This document shows, piece by piece, positions 24,554-32,837 of a stretch of DNA of 64,000 bases (positions within the stretch are counted from its first letter, which is position 1; every line of letters starts with the position of its first letter). A program made the translations under genes and the position numbers. The notes under the pieces were generated by a model, which was not told the DNA's origin, did no database searches, and saw only the letters and a list, made by a program, of their open reading frames with translations. Source of the stretch: Flemingiibacterium sp045578725 (GTDB taxonomy: Bacteria > Bacillota > Clostridia > Oscillospirales > CAG-272); the NCBI GenBank assembly GCA_045578725.1, contig JAZNKS010000105.1, forward strand, positions 4,010-68,009, given 5' to 3'.

Positions 24554-27500
24554 TTACTTGAAGTACTTGACGCCGGATTCAAACAGATGCTGATCCTTGT
24601 CGCCTTCAATATTGATCGCAACATTGTGACCGATACGCTCGCTGTGGCCCATCTTGCCGAGGATCCGGCCGTCGGGGCTGAGGATGCCTTCGATCGCCAT
24701 GATCGATCCGTTGGGATTGTAGCGGATGTCCATCGTAGGATCGCCGTCCATATCCACATACTGGGTTGCGATCTGACCGTTGGCGGCCAGCTTGGAAACC
24801 AGCTCCTCGCTCGCCCAGAAGCGGCCTTCGCCGTGGGAGATCGGGATGGAGTGGATGTCACCGGCATTCACACCCATCAGCCACGGGGACTTGGTGGAGG
24901 CAATGCGGGTGCGGACCATCATCGACTGGTGACGGCCGATGGTGTTGAAGGTCAGGGTCGGGCAGTCGGGGCGCATCTCGTCCATGATCTTGCCGTAGGG
25001 CAGCAGACCGGACTTGACCAGAGCCTGGAAGCCGTTGCAGATACCGAGCATCAGACCGTCGCGGTTTTCCAGCAGATCGGTCAGCGCTTCCTTCACACGG
25101 GGGTTACGGAGAACGGCCGTGATGAACTTGCCGGAGCCATCGGGCTCGTCACCGCCGGAGAAGCCGCCGGGGATCATGAAGATCTGGGCCTGCTTAATCA
25201 GGGAAACCATCTCCTCGACCGCGCTCTCCAGAGCGTTCGCATCCAGATTGCGGAGGACGAAGATATCGGCTGCCGCACCGGCCGCTTTGAAGCGGCGCAT
25301 GGTATCGTATTCGCAGTTGGTGCCCGGGAAGACCGGAATGACCACACGGGGACGGGCGAAGGTTTCGCCGTCATGGGTCTTGGCACGCTGATCGCAGGTG
25401 AAGGCCGCAACCTTCTCCGGCTTGATGGCGGCAACGCGGGTCGGGAATACCTTTTCAAGCGTGCCCTCCCAGGATGCCTGCAGCTCTTCGATGGTGAGCG
25501 AGGTATCACCGATCGTAATCGAAGCATCGGCCACCGTCACGCCGAGCAGCTGACCGTCCAGCTCCTCATCGGTTTCCACGATGAAGGAACCGTAGCAGAG
25601 GCCGTACAGTGTCTTTGCATCCAGTACATCGCCCTTGAAGCCGATGCGGTTGCCAAAGCTCATCTTGACAAGGCCTTCGGCCACACCGCCGTTATCGACG
25701 GTCCAGACCGACAGCGCCTTGCCGGACTCGGTCAGCGAATGGATCTTATCAAACAAGGCGCGCAGGCTCTCGTAATCCGGGAGACCGTCCGCAGTATAGG
25801 CCGGCTTGAAGAGGTAAACCTTGCTGCCTGCCTTCTTGAATTCGGGGGTGATAACCTTGCCGGCTTCCATTGCGGCTACGGCAAAGGATACCAGCGTCGG
25901 CGGAACATCAATCTTCTCAAAGGTACCGGACATGGAGTCCTTACCGCCGATAGCGGCGATTCCAAGCTCCAGCTGGGCCTTCAGCGCGCCGAGCAGAGCC
26001 GCCATCGGCTTGCCCCAGCGCTTCGGCTGATTGTTGGTGCGCTCAAAATATTCCTGGAAGGTGAGATAGATATCCGAATACGGAACGCCGGCTGCAACCA
26101 GCTTGGCCGCCGATTCCACAACCGCGAAGGCCGCACCGTGATACGGGCTCTTGGCCGACAGGAAGGGATCATAACCGTAGGCCATCAGCGAGGAGGTATC
26201 GGTTTCGCCCTCCAGCACCGGAATCTTGGCCGCCATGTACTGAGGCTGAGTCAGCTGATACCGGCCGCCGTACGGCATAACAACCGTGCCGGCACCGATG
26301 GAGCTGTCAAACTTCTCGACCAGACCGCGCTGGGAGCATACATTGAGATCGCCGATCAGCGCCTTCAGCGCTTCATCGGTCTTCTTGCCGGCAAGCTCGG
26401 CGGCAAAGCCGTCCAGAATGCCGTCGGTGTTGACTTCTTCGATTTCAATCGCGGTATGCTTCTCGGCACCGTTGGAGTTGAGGAACTCGCGGGACAGATC
26501 GATAATGTAATTGCCGTTCCAGAGCATCTTCAGACGGGCTTCCTCGGTAATGGTTGCCACGATGGTGGATTCCAGATTCTCGCGCGAAGCGTATTCGCGG
26601 AACTTCTCCGCATCCTCGGCGGCAACAACAACCGCCATGCGCTCCTGCGACTCGGAAATGGCCAGTTCGGTGCCGTCCAGGCCCTCGTATTTCTTCGGAA
26701 CCTTGGACAGATCGATCAGCAGACCGTCGGCCAGCTCGCCGATGGCTACCGATACGCCGCCGGCACCGAAGTCATTGCAGCGCTTGATGAGGCGGGTAAC
26801 CTTCTCATCGCGGAAGAGGCGCTGAATCTTGCGCTCTTCGGGCGGATTACCCTTCTGAACCTCGGCACCGCAGGTGGTCAGCGACTCGGTGGTATGTGCC
26901 TTGGAGGAACCGGTTGCACCGCCGCAGCCGTCACGGCCGGTACGGCCGCCGAGCAGGATGATGACATCGCCGGGAGCCGGACGCTCGCGGACAACGTTCT
27001 TGGCCGGAGCGGCACCGACAACGGCACCGATCTCCAGATGCTTTGCCACATAGTCGGGATGGTAGATCTCATAGACCGCGCCGGTAGCCAGACCGATCTG
27101 GTTTCCGTAGGAGGAATAACCGGCCGAAGCACCGTGGGTGATCTTGGACTGGGGAAGCTTGCCGGGAATGGTCTCGGCAACGGGCGTGCGGGGGTCTGCA
27201 CAGCCGGTGACACGCATCGCCTGATAGACATATGCACGGCCGGACAGCGGGTCGCGGATCGCGCCGCCAAGGCAGGTAGCCGCACCGCCGAAGGGCTCGA
27301 TTTCGGTGGGATGGTTGTGCGTTTCGTTCTTGAACATGAGCAGCCACTCTTCGGGCTTGCCGTCTACTGTCGCGGTGATCTTGACCGAGCAGGCATTGAT
27401 CTCCTCCGACTCGTCCAGATTCTTCAGAACGCCGGTCTTCTTGAGATACTTGGCGGCGATGGTCGCCATGTCCATCAGCGTGACATTCTTATGGCGCGCG

Positions 27501-28276
27501 CCGTATACAGCCTTGCGCTTTTCGATGTAATCCTCATAGGTTTCGCGGACAAAGTCGCTGCCGATCTTCACATCGTCAATCGCCGTGAGGAAGGTGGTGT
27601 GACGGCAATGGTCCGACCAGTACGAGTCGATCAGGCGGATCTCCGAAATGGTGGGATCACGCTTTTCTTCCTCTCTGAAATACTTCTGGCAGAATACAAC
27701 ATCGTCGAAATCCATGGCCAGCGCGTACTTCTTGAGGAAGGCAGCAAGGGCATCGGCATCCATGCCGATGAAGCCATCGATCGTTTCCACGGTGGTGGGA
27801 ATGTCGAACTGCTCGGCCAGCGTTTCAGGCTTATCAAGCGAAGCCTCACGGCTCTCAACCGGGTTGATCACATAGCTCTTAATCTTTTCGACCTCGGCAT
27901 CGGTAAGTGCGCCGGAGAGAATGTATACCCTTGCCGTACGGACGGCCGGGCGGTCCTCATAGGTAATCAGCTGTACGCACTGGGCGCAGGAATCCGCGCG
28001 CTGGTCAAACTGACCGGGCAGATATTCCACAGCAAAAATATGCTCGCCCTCGGAAGCCGTAACATCATCGAAAATGATGTCGCTCTGCGGCTCGGAGAAG
28101 ATCGTATTCTTCGCCTTAGCAAAGATATCGGCAGAGATGCCTTCAATATCGTAGCGATTGAGCAGGCGCAGATCATTAAGCGCGGTAATCATCAGATTCT
28201 CGCGGATATCCGCCAGAAGAGAACGTGCTTCGGTTGCGTGTGCGGGCTGTTTTTCAACAAAAATTCTATATACCAT
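24554..28276 (-). CDS. purL: Phosphoribosylformylglycinamidine synthase, single-chain clostridial type
   Basis: The 1240-residue enzyme makes FGAM from FGAR, glutamine and ATP in purine synthesis. It has the central synthetase halves (DSYWSDHCRHTTF, HNHPTEIEPFGGAATCLGGA, GIAAIGGKDSMSGTFEKI) and a C-terminal class I glutaminase. The glutaminase triad is intact: LGICNGFQ carries the nucleophile, and SHGEGRF and the MGHSER region complete the site. This contrasts with the dead glutaminase of CarA in the same window. Length fits the clostridial PurL class rather than PurQ-PurL-PurS. GAGGGA precedes ATG 28276; mtaB ends 21 bases upstream. No purine riboswitch lies in that gap. Confidence 0.95.
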   Translation of the reverse strand: MVYRIFVEKQPAHATEARSLLADIRENLMITALNDLRLLNRYDIEGISADIFAKAKNTIFSEPQSDIIFDDVTASEGEHIFAVEYLPGQFDQRADSCAQCVQLITYEDRPAVRTARVYILSGALTDAEVEKIKSYVINPVESREASLDKPETLAEQFDIPTTVETIDGFIGMDADALAAFLKKYALAMDFDDVVFCQKYFREEEKRDPTISEIRLIDSYWSDHCRHTTFLTAIDDVKIGSDFVRETYEDYIEKRKAVYGARHKNVTLMDMATIAAKYLKKTGVLKNLDESEEINACSVKITATVDGKPEEWLLMFKNETHNHPTEIEPFGGAATCLGGAIRDPLSGRAYVYQAMRVTGCADPRTPVAETIPGKLPQSKITHGASAGYSSYGNQIGLATGAVYEIYHPDYVAKHLEIGAVVGAAPAKNVVRERPAPGDVIILLGGRTGRDGCGGATGSSKAHTTESLTTCGAEVQKGNPPEERKIQRLFRDEKVTRLIKRCNDFGAGGVSVAIGELADGLLIDLSKVPKKYEGLDGTELAISESQERMAVVVAAEDAEKFREYASRENLESTIVATITEEARLKMLWNGNYIIDLSREFLNSNGAEKHTAIEIEEVNTDGILDGFAAELAGKKTDEALKALIGDLNVCSQRGLVEKFDSSIGAGTVVMPYGGRYQLTQPQYMAAKIPVLEGETDTSSLMAYGYDPFLSAKSPYHGAAFAVVESAAKLVAAGVPYSDIYLTFQEYFERTNNQPKRWGKPMAALLGALKAQLELGIAAIGGKDSMSGTFEKIDVPPTLVSFAVAAMEAGKVITPEFKKAGSKVYLFKPAYTADGLPDYESLRALFDKIHSLTESGKALSVWTVDNGGVAEGLVKMSFGNRIGFKGDVLDAKTLYGLCYGSFIVETDEELDGQLLGVTVADASITIGDTSLTIEELQASWEGTLEKVFPTRVAAIKPEKVAAFTCDQRAKTHDGETFARPRVVIPVFPGTNCEYDTMRRFKAAGAAADIFVLRNLDANALESAVEEMVSLIKQAQIFMIPGGFSGGDEPDGSGKFITAVLRNPRVKEALTDLLENRDGLMLGICNGFQALVKSGLLPYGKIMDEMRPDCPTLTFNTIGRHQSMMVRTRIASTKSPWLMGVNAGDIHSIPISHGEGRFWASEELVSKLAANGQIATQYVDMDGDPTMDIRYNPNGSIMAIEGILSPDGRILGKMGHSERIGHNVAINIEGDKDQHLFESGVKYFK

Positions 28277-28297
28277 ATTCCGATTCCCTCAAACCTT

Positions 28298-29668
28298 TCA
28301 CAAAATAAATCCGGTGTAGACATTGCCGTCGAAGCCGTTCAGCTTGACGGTGCGTACTTCATTGTGCAGTTCCAGCGGCGTGATGACCGATACCTCAAGA
28401 AATTCCGGCGTATGACCGATGGCCCGTCCTTCCTCGCAGAGCTCGAACAGAACCTCGCACTTGCGGCCGACATAGCCTTCCGCCAGCGAGAATGCCGTTT
28501 CGCGGCCAACCTGCTCCATGCGGGCGGCCCGGTCGGTCTTGATATCGCGTGGAATCTGATTCTCCCATTCGGCGGCTTCCGTTCCCGCACGTCTGGAATA
28601 CGGGAAAATATGCAGGTGGATAAATCCGACCCGGCGGACAAATGCCGCGGTTTCTTCAAACTGCTCCTCTGTTTCACCGGGGAAGCCGACAATCACATCT
28701 GCCGCAAATGTTGCATCCGGGATGGCTTCACGGATTCTGGCAATGCCCTCCTCAGCCATCGCCACCGTATATTTCCGGCGCATGGAGGCAAGCACGGCAT
28801 CGCTGCCCGACTGCATGGAGATGTGGAAATGCGGCGCAAGATTCTTCAGTCCGGCCAGGCGGGAAACAAACTCCTCCTTCAGGCAGGACGGATCCAGCGA
28901 ACCCAGGCGGATCCGCTCAATGCCCTCCACCCGGTCCACAGCCTCCAGAAGATCGGCAAGGCCGATTCCGTCATCGAAATCCTTGCCGTACGAAGCGGTT
29001 TCGATGCCGGTCAGCACAATCTCGCGGTATCCCGCGCCGGCAAGGCCCTTCACCTCGTCAACAATTTCATCCAGCGCACGGGAGCGAACATGGCCGCGTG
29101 CCTGCGGAATGACGCAGTAAGCACAGCGTCCGTCGCATCCATCCTCGATTTTGACATAAGCACGGGTCCGGTCGGACGAATGTATCGTCATTGCCTCATA
29201 CGGCGCGCTCATGATATCATCAACCTTGATATCAGCTGCAGAATTCTTTTCGCCCGAGGCAACAAGGCCGAGAGCCGCATCCACCAGGCGGAGCTTGTTG
29301 CTGCAGCCGCAGACGAAATCGACACCGTCAATGCCGGCGGTCTTTCCGGGATTCAGCTGCGAATAGCAGCCCGTAACAAGAACATACGCATTCGGATTGT
29401 GGCGTGCAGCACGGCGGATCATCTGCCGTGTCTTTCGGTCACTTTCTGAAGTGACCGTACAGGTATTGATTACATAAATTCCGCATTTTTCGGAGAAACG
29501 GCCGATAACAAAGCCGTGCTTTGCAAATTCCTCCGCAATGGCGGAGCTTTCATACTGATTAACCTTACAGCCGAGAGTCATGATGCCGACTCTGCGGGCT
29601 ACGGATTTTTTCTCGATTTTAACCACCCCAACTTTACTCAAAAAACAGTATTGCCGCATTACAAGCAT
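28298..29668 (-). CDS. mtaB: tRNA (N6-threonylcarbamoyladenosine(37)) methylthiotransferase MtaB
   Basis: A methylthiotransferase of the radical-SAM MiaB/RimO/MtaB group that turns t6A37 into ms2t6A37 in tRNA. MTLGCKVNQYES is the MtaB signature at the N-terminus. Two more cluster cysteines are in VINTCTVTSESDRKTRQ and LVTGCYSQL, and the radical-SAM motif is DGCDGRCAYCVIPQARG (CxxxCxxC). A TRAM-like C-terminus follows. The start is uncertain: ATG 29668 lies only about 14 bases past the likely transcription start and has no ribosome site, whereas GTG 29626 would give 442 residues. It is upstream of purL in one operon. Confidence 0.93.
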   Translation of the reverse strand: MLVMRQYCFLSKVGVVKIEKKSVARRVGIMTLGCKVNQYESSAIAEEFAKHGFVIGRFSEKCGIYVINTCTVTSESDRKTRQMIRRAARHNPNAYVLVTGCYSQLNPGKTAGIDGVDFVCGCSNKLRLVDAALGLVASGEKNSAADIKVDDIMSAPYEAMTIHSSDRTRAYVKIEDGCDGRCAYCVIPQARGHVRSRALDEIVDEVKGLAGAGYREIVLTGIETASYGKDFDDGIGLADLLEAVDRVEGIERIRLGSLDPSCLKEEFVSRLAGLKNLAPHFHISMQSGSDAVLASMRRKYTVAMAEEGIARIREAIPDATFAADVIVGFPGETEEQFEETAAFVRRVGFIHLHIFPYSRRAGTEAAEWENQIPRDIKTDRAARMEQVGRETAFSLAEGYVGRKCEVLFELCEEGRAIGHTPEFLEVSVITPLELHNEVRTVKLNGFDGNVYTGFIL

Positions 29669-29688
29669 AAAGTCTCATAATACTATAT

Positions 29689-29717
29689 ATTGTAACATTT
29701 TTCGTCGATTGTGTAAA
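29689..29717 (-). promoter_or_regulatory. Promoter of mtaB-purL
   Basis: On the minus strand TTTACA (29712-29717) and TACAAT (29689-29694) are 17 bases apart. The start of transcription would be near 29682. Confidence 0.75.
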
Positions 29718-29783
29718 TATCCATAACGCCGAAGTTTCGAATTTGTTTTGAAAAGTTACTGACGATAATCAACAAACTACGCA

Positions 29784-29831
29784 ATTTGCGCCTTTCATTT
29801 TGGTGCTATTACCAAAACAAAAGGCGCAAAT
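29784..29831. repeat. 48-base inverted repeat
   Basis: Two 21-base arms (beginning ATTTGCGCCTTT and ending AAAGGCGCAAAT) surround a six-base spacer and match at 19 of 21 positions. It lies 40 bases past the oxidoreductase stop codon and may be its terminator or mRNA end, although no T run follows on the minus strand. A mobile short repeat is an alternative. Confidence 0.7.
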
Positions 29832-29870
29832 CCGGGAATGCTTATTCAATTAACCGTCGTGCAGACACCT

Positions 29871-31004
29871 TCACAGCTTTTCGGGAAGCGTTTCGCCATC
29901 GTAAATGCCGCGCAGTTTTTCATACAAGCCATCCACATAGGTCAGTTCATCCGGTCCCATCCGCTTTTCATCCTCACCAAAGATGCGGATTTCCTGATCG
30001 GCCAGCCCGGCAATGCAGCGCACCTGCGCCGATGCTGTTTCGATGCCGCAGGGGACAAAGGGCTTATCCGCCGTGACATTGGCAATGGCAATGTCCAGCT
30101 TGAGAATCTCATCGGCAAACGGATCACCGTAATCGCGAACCGTTCCATCCTTCATCCGGCCGATGATTCTCTTATTGGCCCCTTCTTCAAAGGAGATTGT
30201 GCCCTTGGAGAACCGATAGGAGAAGATCGGATGCAGAGTACAGTCAATCGCGTGGGAGGCAATAAACAACGCCTTCGCACCATTTTCAAAGGAGCAGCTC
30301 ATCGCAATCGTGTCGAAGTTTTCAATCTCATTGGCCCGTGCAAGCAGCGCCTTTGCGGCAATCGGCTCGCAGACGGCATCCAGCGCAGAGCCGAGCACGA
30401 AAAAGATATTGTGCAGATAATGGGCAGTCGCATTGTTGGCTACGCTGTCCAAAATCAGCGTACCGTCATCGGCGCGGCGCTTTCCGGCCCAGCCGCTTCC
30501 GCGCTTGTAATAAGCCTTGTTGCGCGGCCAGAGAATCAGCGTCTTCAGGAATTCCGGCTCGCCGTACATACCGGCCATGATATCCTGCTTCATATTGAGA
30601 ATAGCCTCGCTGTGCGACCACTGATAGCCGATCATGACAAACTTCTTTGCCTCATCGCGGGCGGCAATCAGCTCCGGGATATCGCTCACATCACCGGTAA
30701 GCGGCTTTTCGCAGAGGACATTGCTTCCCTTCGACAGCGCCAGCTTGATCTGACGGGTATGGAAGGCAATCGGCGTGGACAGAACCGCCAAATCACAGGT
30801 ATTCTCCGCATAGAATTCATCAACGGTGCGATAAATCTTCCAGCCGCGTTCCTTTACTTCCTCCATGCGGCGGCAGCTTTCGGGGAACGGCTCAACAAGG
30901 CCGACGACCTTCACAATGCCTTCCTTCTCGCGCTGGAGCAGGCGGCGGAGATAGTTGTCGCCGTATCCTCCGATACCGGCGAGCATAACACTTACGCAGG
31001 ACAT
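29871..31004 (-). CDS. Gfo/Idh/MocA-family oxidoreductase
   Basis: The 377-residue protein has an N-terminal Rossmann fold with AGIGGYGDNYLRRLL at about residue 9 and the family motif CEKPLTGD near residue 105 (CEKP, Lys involved in catalysis). These enzymes use NAD(P) to oxidise or reduce sugars, inositols or related compounds. ATG 31004 is chosen because GGAGG lies just upstream and the Rossmann strand begins at once; a longer frame from 31067 would start inside the promoter. The next gene upstream on the same strand is a DUF4091 protein, which suggests a glycan- or inositol-related job. The exact substrate is unknown. Confidence 0.85.
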   Translation of the reverse strand: MSCVSVMLAGIGGYGDNYLRRLLQREKEGIVKVVGLVEPFPESCRRMEEVKERGWKIYRTVDEFYAENTCDLAVLSTPIAFHTRQIKLALSKGSNVLCEKPLTGDVSDIPELIAARDEAKKFVMIGYQWSHSEAILNMKQDIMAGMYGEPEFLKTLILWPRNKAYYKRGSGWAGKRRADDGTLILDSVANNATAHYLHNIFFVLGSALDAVCEPIAAKALLARANEIENFDTIAMSCSFENGAKALFIASHAIDCTLHPIFSYRFSKGTISFEEGANKRIIGRMKDGTVRDYGDPFADEILKLDIAIANVTADKPFVPCGIETASAQVRCIAGLADQEIRIFGEDEKRMGPDELTYVDGLYEKLRGIYDGETLPEKL

Positions 31005-31038
31005 AACACAAACCTCCAAATAATAATAAGCTGTTTCC

Positions 31039-31067
31039 ATTATAAAACGCCGCCCGCATTTTGTCAA
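31039..31067 (-). promoter_or_regulatory. Consensus promoter of the oxidoreductase gene
   Basis: On the minus strand TTGACA (31062-31067) and TATAAT (31039-31044) are separated by 17 bases, a perfect match. It overlaps the hairpin at 31048-31078: the -35 box is in the loop and one arm fills the spacer. Confidence 0.85.
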
Positions 31068-31078
31068 CGCAGGCGGCG
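31048..31078 (-). terminator. Terminator of the DUF4091 gene, overlapping a promoter
   Basis: Arms CGCCGCCTGC and GCGGGCGGCG (minus strand) pair with one G-U wobble around an 11-base loop and are followed by TTTTAT. It lies about 55 bases past the DUF4091 stop. Confidence 0.7.
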
Positions 31079-31132
31079 CTTTTTGCTCGATTTTCCCGAA
31101 AAATCCTCGGAATCGGTTGATAATCTGAAATC

Positions 31133-32782
31133 TTATGCCAGCAGAGAATTGATCTTTTCCCGAAGTCCGAGCAGATAATCCTGCCCCGTCGGATATTTTA
31201 CGAAGGTGAGCGGTTCCGTGCAGGCTTCCTCAATCAGCGCCAGAACCGCATCGCGTCCGATCTTCGCTTCCAGCAGCTGGAGGGCACGCATATCCTGAAG
31301 GCCTTCATAGAACTGCAGAGCGTGGAGCGATTCCATCGCCTTGCCGTCCGGTCCGGGATATACGGAGCAGGTGTCGCCGGCGGGCACGAAGTAGTCACCG
31401 CAGGTATCCACAAACGGATTGAGCTTGTGAAGCGAATACTGGCTGTACCAGAAATTGAAGCCCCACTGCAGGAAGCCGACAATCGCGAACTTGTACAGCT
31501 GAACGCCCAGAATACGGGTGCGCTGACCGGGCATCGACAAAAAGCGGTTGGATGTATTCTGATGCTGACCGCAGCAGTAATAGGTCCAGAGCTCCGGTAC
31601 CTTGTTTTCAAGGAAGGGGCCGATGGCGTTGGTCGCGGGAATCGGCGTTTCCACCAGACCGGATTCGTAGTAATCGTAGTGCGAAAGCGCATCCATTGTC
31701 TTGTAATCCTTCAGCAGATCGGCGACCTGTGCCTTCGCGGCCACATAGCTCTCCAGATGCTCGATCGTGGGCTCATCCGAGATGTGGAACCAGCATTTTT
31801 TGTCAATTCCAAGCTCCTTCAGATGGGCCAGCAGCGCCGTCAGGAAGCTGCGGATAAAGCACCCGTATTCTTCACCGGCCGCATCGGTTTCCCAGCCGAA
31901 GATTTTTTTCACCTCGCCGTCTACTGCGGCAACAACCTTCGGCGCGTGCTTGGCGCCCCACTGGGTGAAGAAATGTGCGATTTCAAAATACTTCATACCG
32001 CAGTCCTGTGCCAGCTTTACATAGCGGTCCAGCTTATCAAATCCAAAGGTGTAGGCATCGCCATTTTTGATGACATCCACCAGCTGAACGGTCGGGCGCT
32101 CATGGCCGACGGCCGTATCCAGCGGAGGCGTGAAGACCGGTGTCAGAATCATATTGATGCCGCACCGTCTTGCCGCCTTCATATAATTGCCGACGATCTC
32201 CCAATGCCGCTCGGAGAAGACCTCGCACTCATACCAGGTCGCCAGACAGTCATTGTGGAACCACTGGGTATGCATCAGGGTCTGCTCGGGAAGCATGGCA
32301 TCGATAACCGTGATTTCGATCGACGTTGAGAAAACCTCCTCGCCCCATGTCACCGTGAATTCCAGCGGATAGGTGCCGGGGGCCAGGCCCTCTTCGTTCT
32401 CGATTGTAATCATCAGCGTCTGAAGCTGCTTGTAGGCTACCATCAGCTGCTGGGACTCCGTGATCGGTGTCAGCAGATCAGGATACATTCCCGGCTCGGT
32501 GCGGAGGTAGTTCTCATTAGGAAATTCCGGATAGACCGGCATCTGTACCGGCAGAGAATCCACCTTTGACACGGTGATGGCATCGGCCAACGGGCTTTCG
32601 ATATGCCAGCGGCACATCGCCTTGGGTTTGCCCGAGGGGTCCTCGGTTGTGTACGCTGCCTGAAGGGACAGACGCTCATTGCGGAGCATGGAAATTTTCT
32701 CCAGCTGTGTCTTGCCCGCAATCGACTCATCGAGGAAGCATTTTTCCATCGACGAGAGGATTTTCAGTTCCATGTTTGCCAT
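31133..32782 (-). CDS. DUF4091-type putative glycoside hydrolase
   Basis: The 549-residue protein has an N-terminal beta-sandwich-like part (about 1-170, ending TSIEITVIDA). A barrel-like domain follows with MHTQWFHNDCLATWY, FTQWGAKHAP and WFHISDEPTIEHLESY (Asp-Glu pair). The C-terminus carries GFLQWGFNFWYSQYSLHKLN, the wording I associate with DUF4091 proteins that cluster with glycan-degrading genes. There is no signal peptide, so it would act in the cytoplasm on imported substrate. AAAGGA precedes ATG 32782. It lies between trkH and the oxidoreductase gene on the same strand. The catalytic function is not established here. Confidence 0.75.
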   Translation of the reverse strand: MANMELKILSSMEKCFLDESIAGKTQLEKISMLRNERLSLQAAYTTEDPSGKPKAMCRWHIESPLADAITVSKVDSLPVQMPVYPEFPNENYLRTEPGMYPDLLTPITESQQLMVAYKQLQTLMITIENEEGLAPGTYPLEFTVTWGEEVFSTSIEITVIDAMLPEQTLMHTQWFHNDCLATWYECEVFSERHWEIVGNYMKAARRCGINMILTPVFTPPLDTAVGHERPTVQLVDVIKNGDAYTFGFDKLDRYVKLAQDCGMKYFEIAHFFTQWGAKHAPKVVAAVDGEVKKIFGWETDAAGEEYGCFIRSFLTALLAHLKELGIDKKCWFHISDEPTIEHLESYVAAKAQVADLLKDYKTMDALSHYDYYESGLVETPIPATNAIGPFLENKVPELWTYYCCGQHQNTSNRFLSMPGQRTRILGVQLYKFAIVGFLQWGFNFWYSQYSLHKLNPFVDTCGDYFVPAGDTCSVYPGPDGKAMESLHALQFYEGLQDMRALQLLEAKIGRDAVLALIEEACTEPLTFVKYPTGQDYLLGLREKINSLLA

Positions 32783-32837
32783 AATTTTCTTTCCTTTCTA
32801 TTTTTGCGGCATAAGCTGCCGAAAAAACCAAAGCATT

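Noticed and set aside
24554..25400. Possible loss of the PurL glutaminase, as in CarA
   Set aside because: GICNGFQ and HGEGRF are intact, so the glutaminase of PurL should work. The loss is specific to CarA.
24521..29449. 1642-codon open frame opposite purL and mtaB
   Set aside because: It spans two well-identified genes and a terminator in antisense and has no family motif.
32801..32825. Small hairpin after trkH (CGGCA with TGCCG in A/T flanks)
   Set aside because: The stem is only five GC-rich pairs and no T run follows in the needed direction, so a terminator call is not supported.
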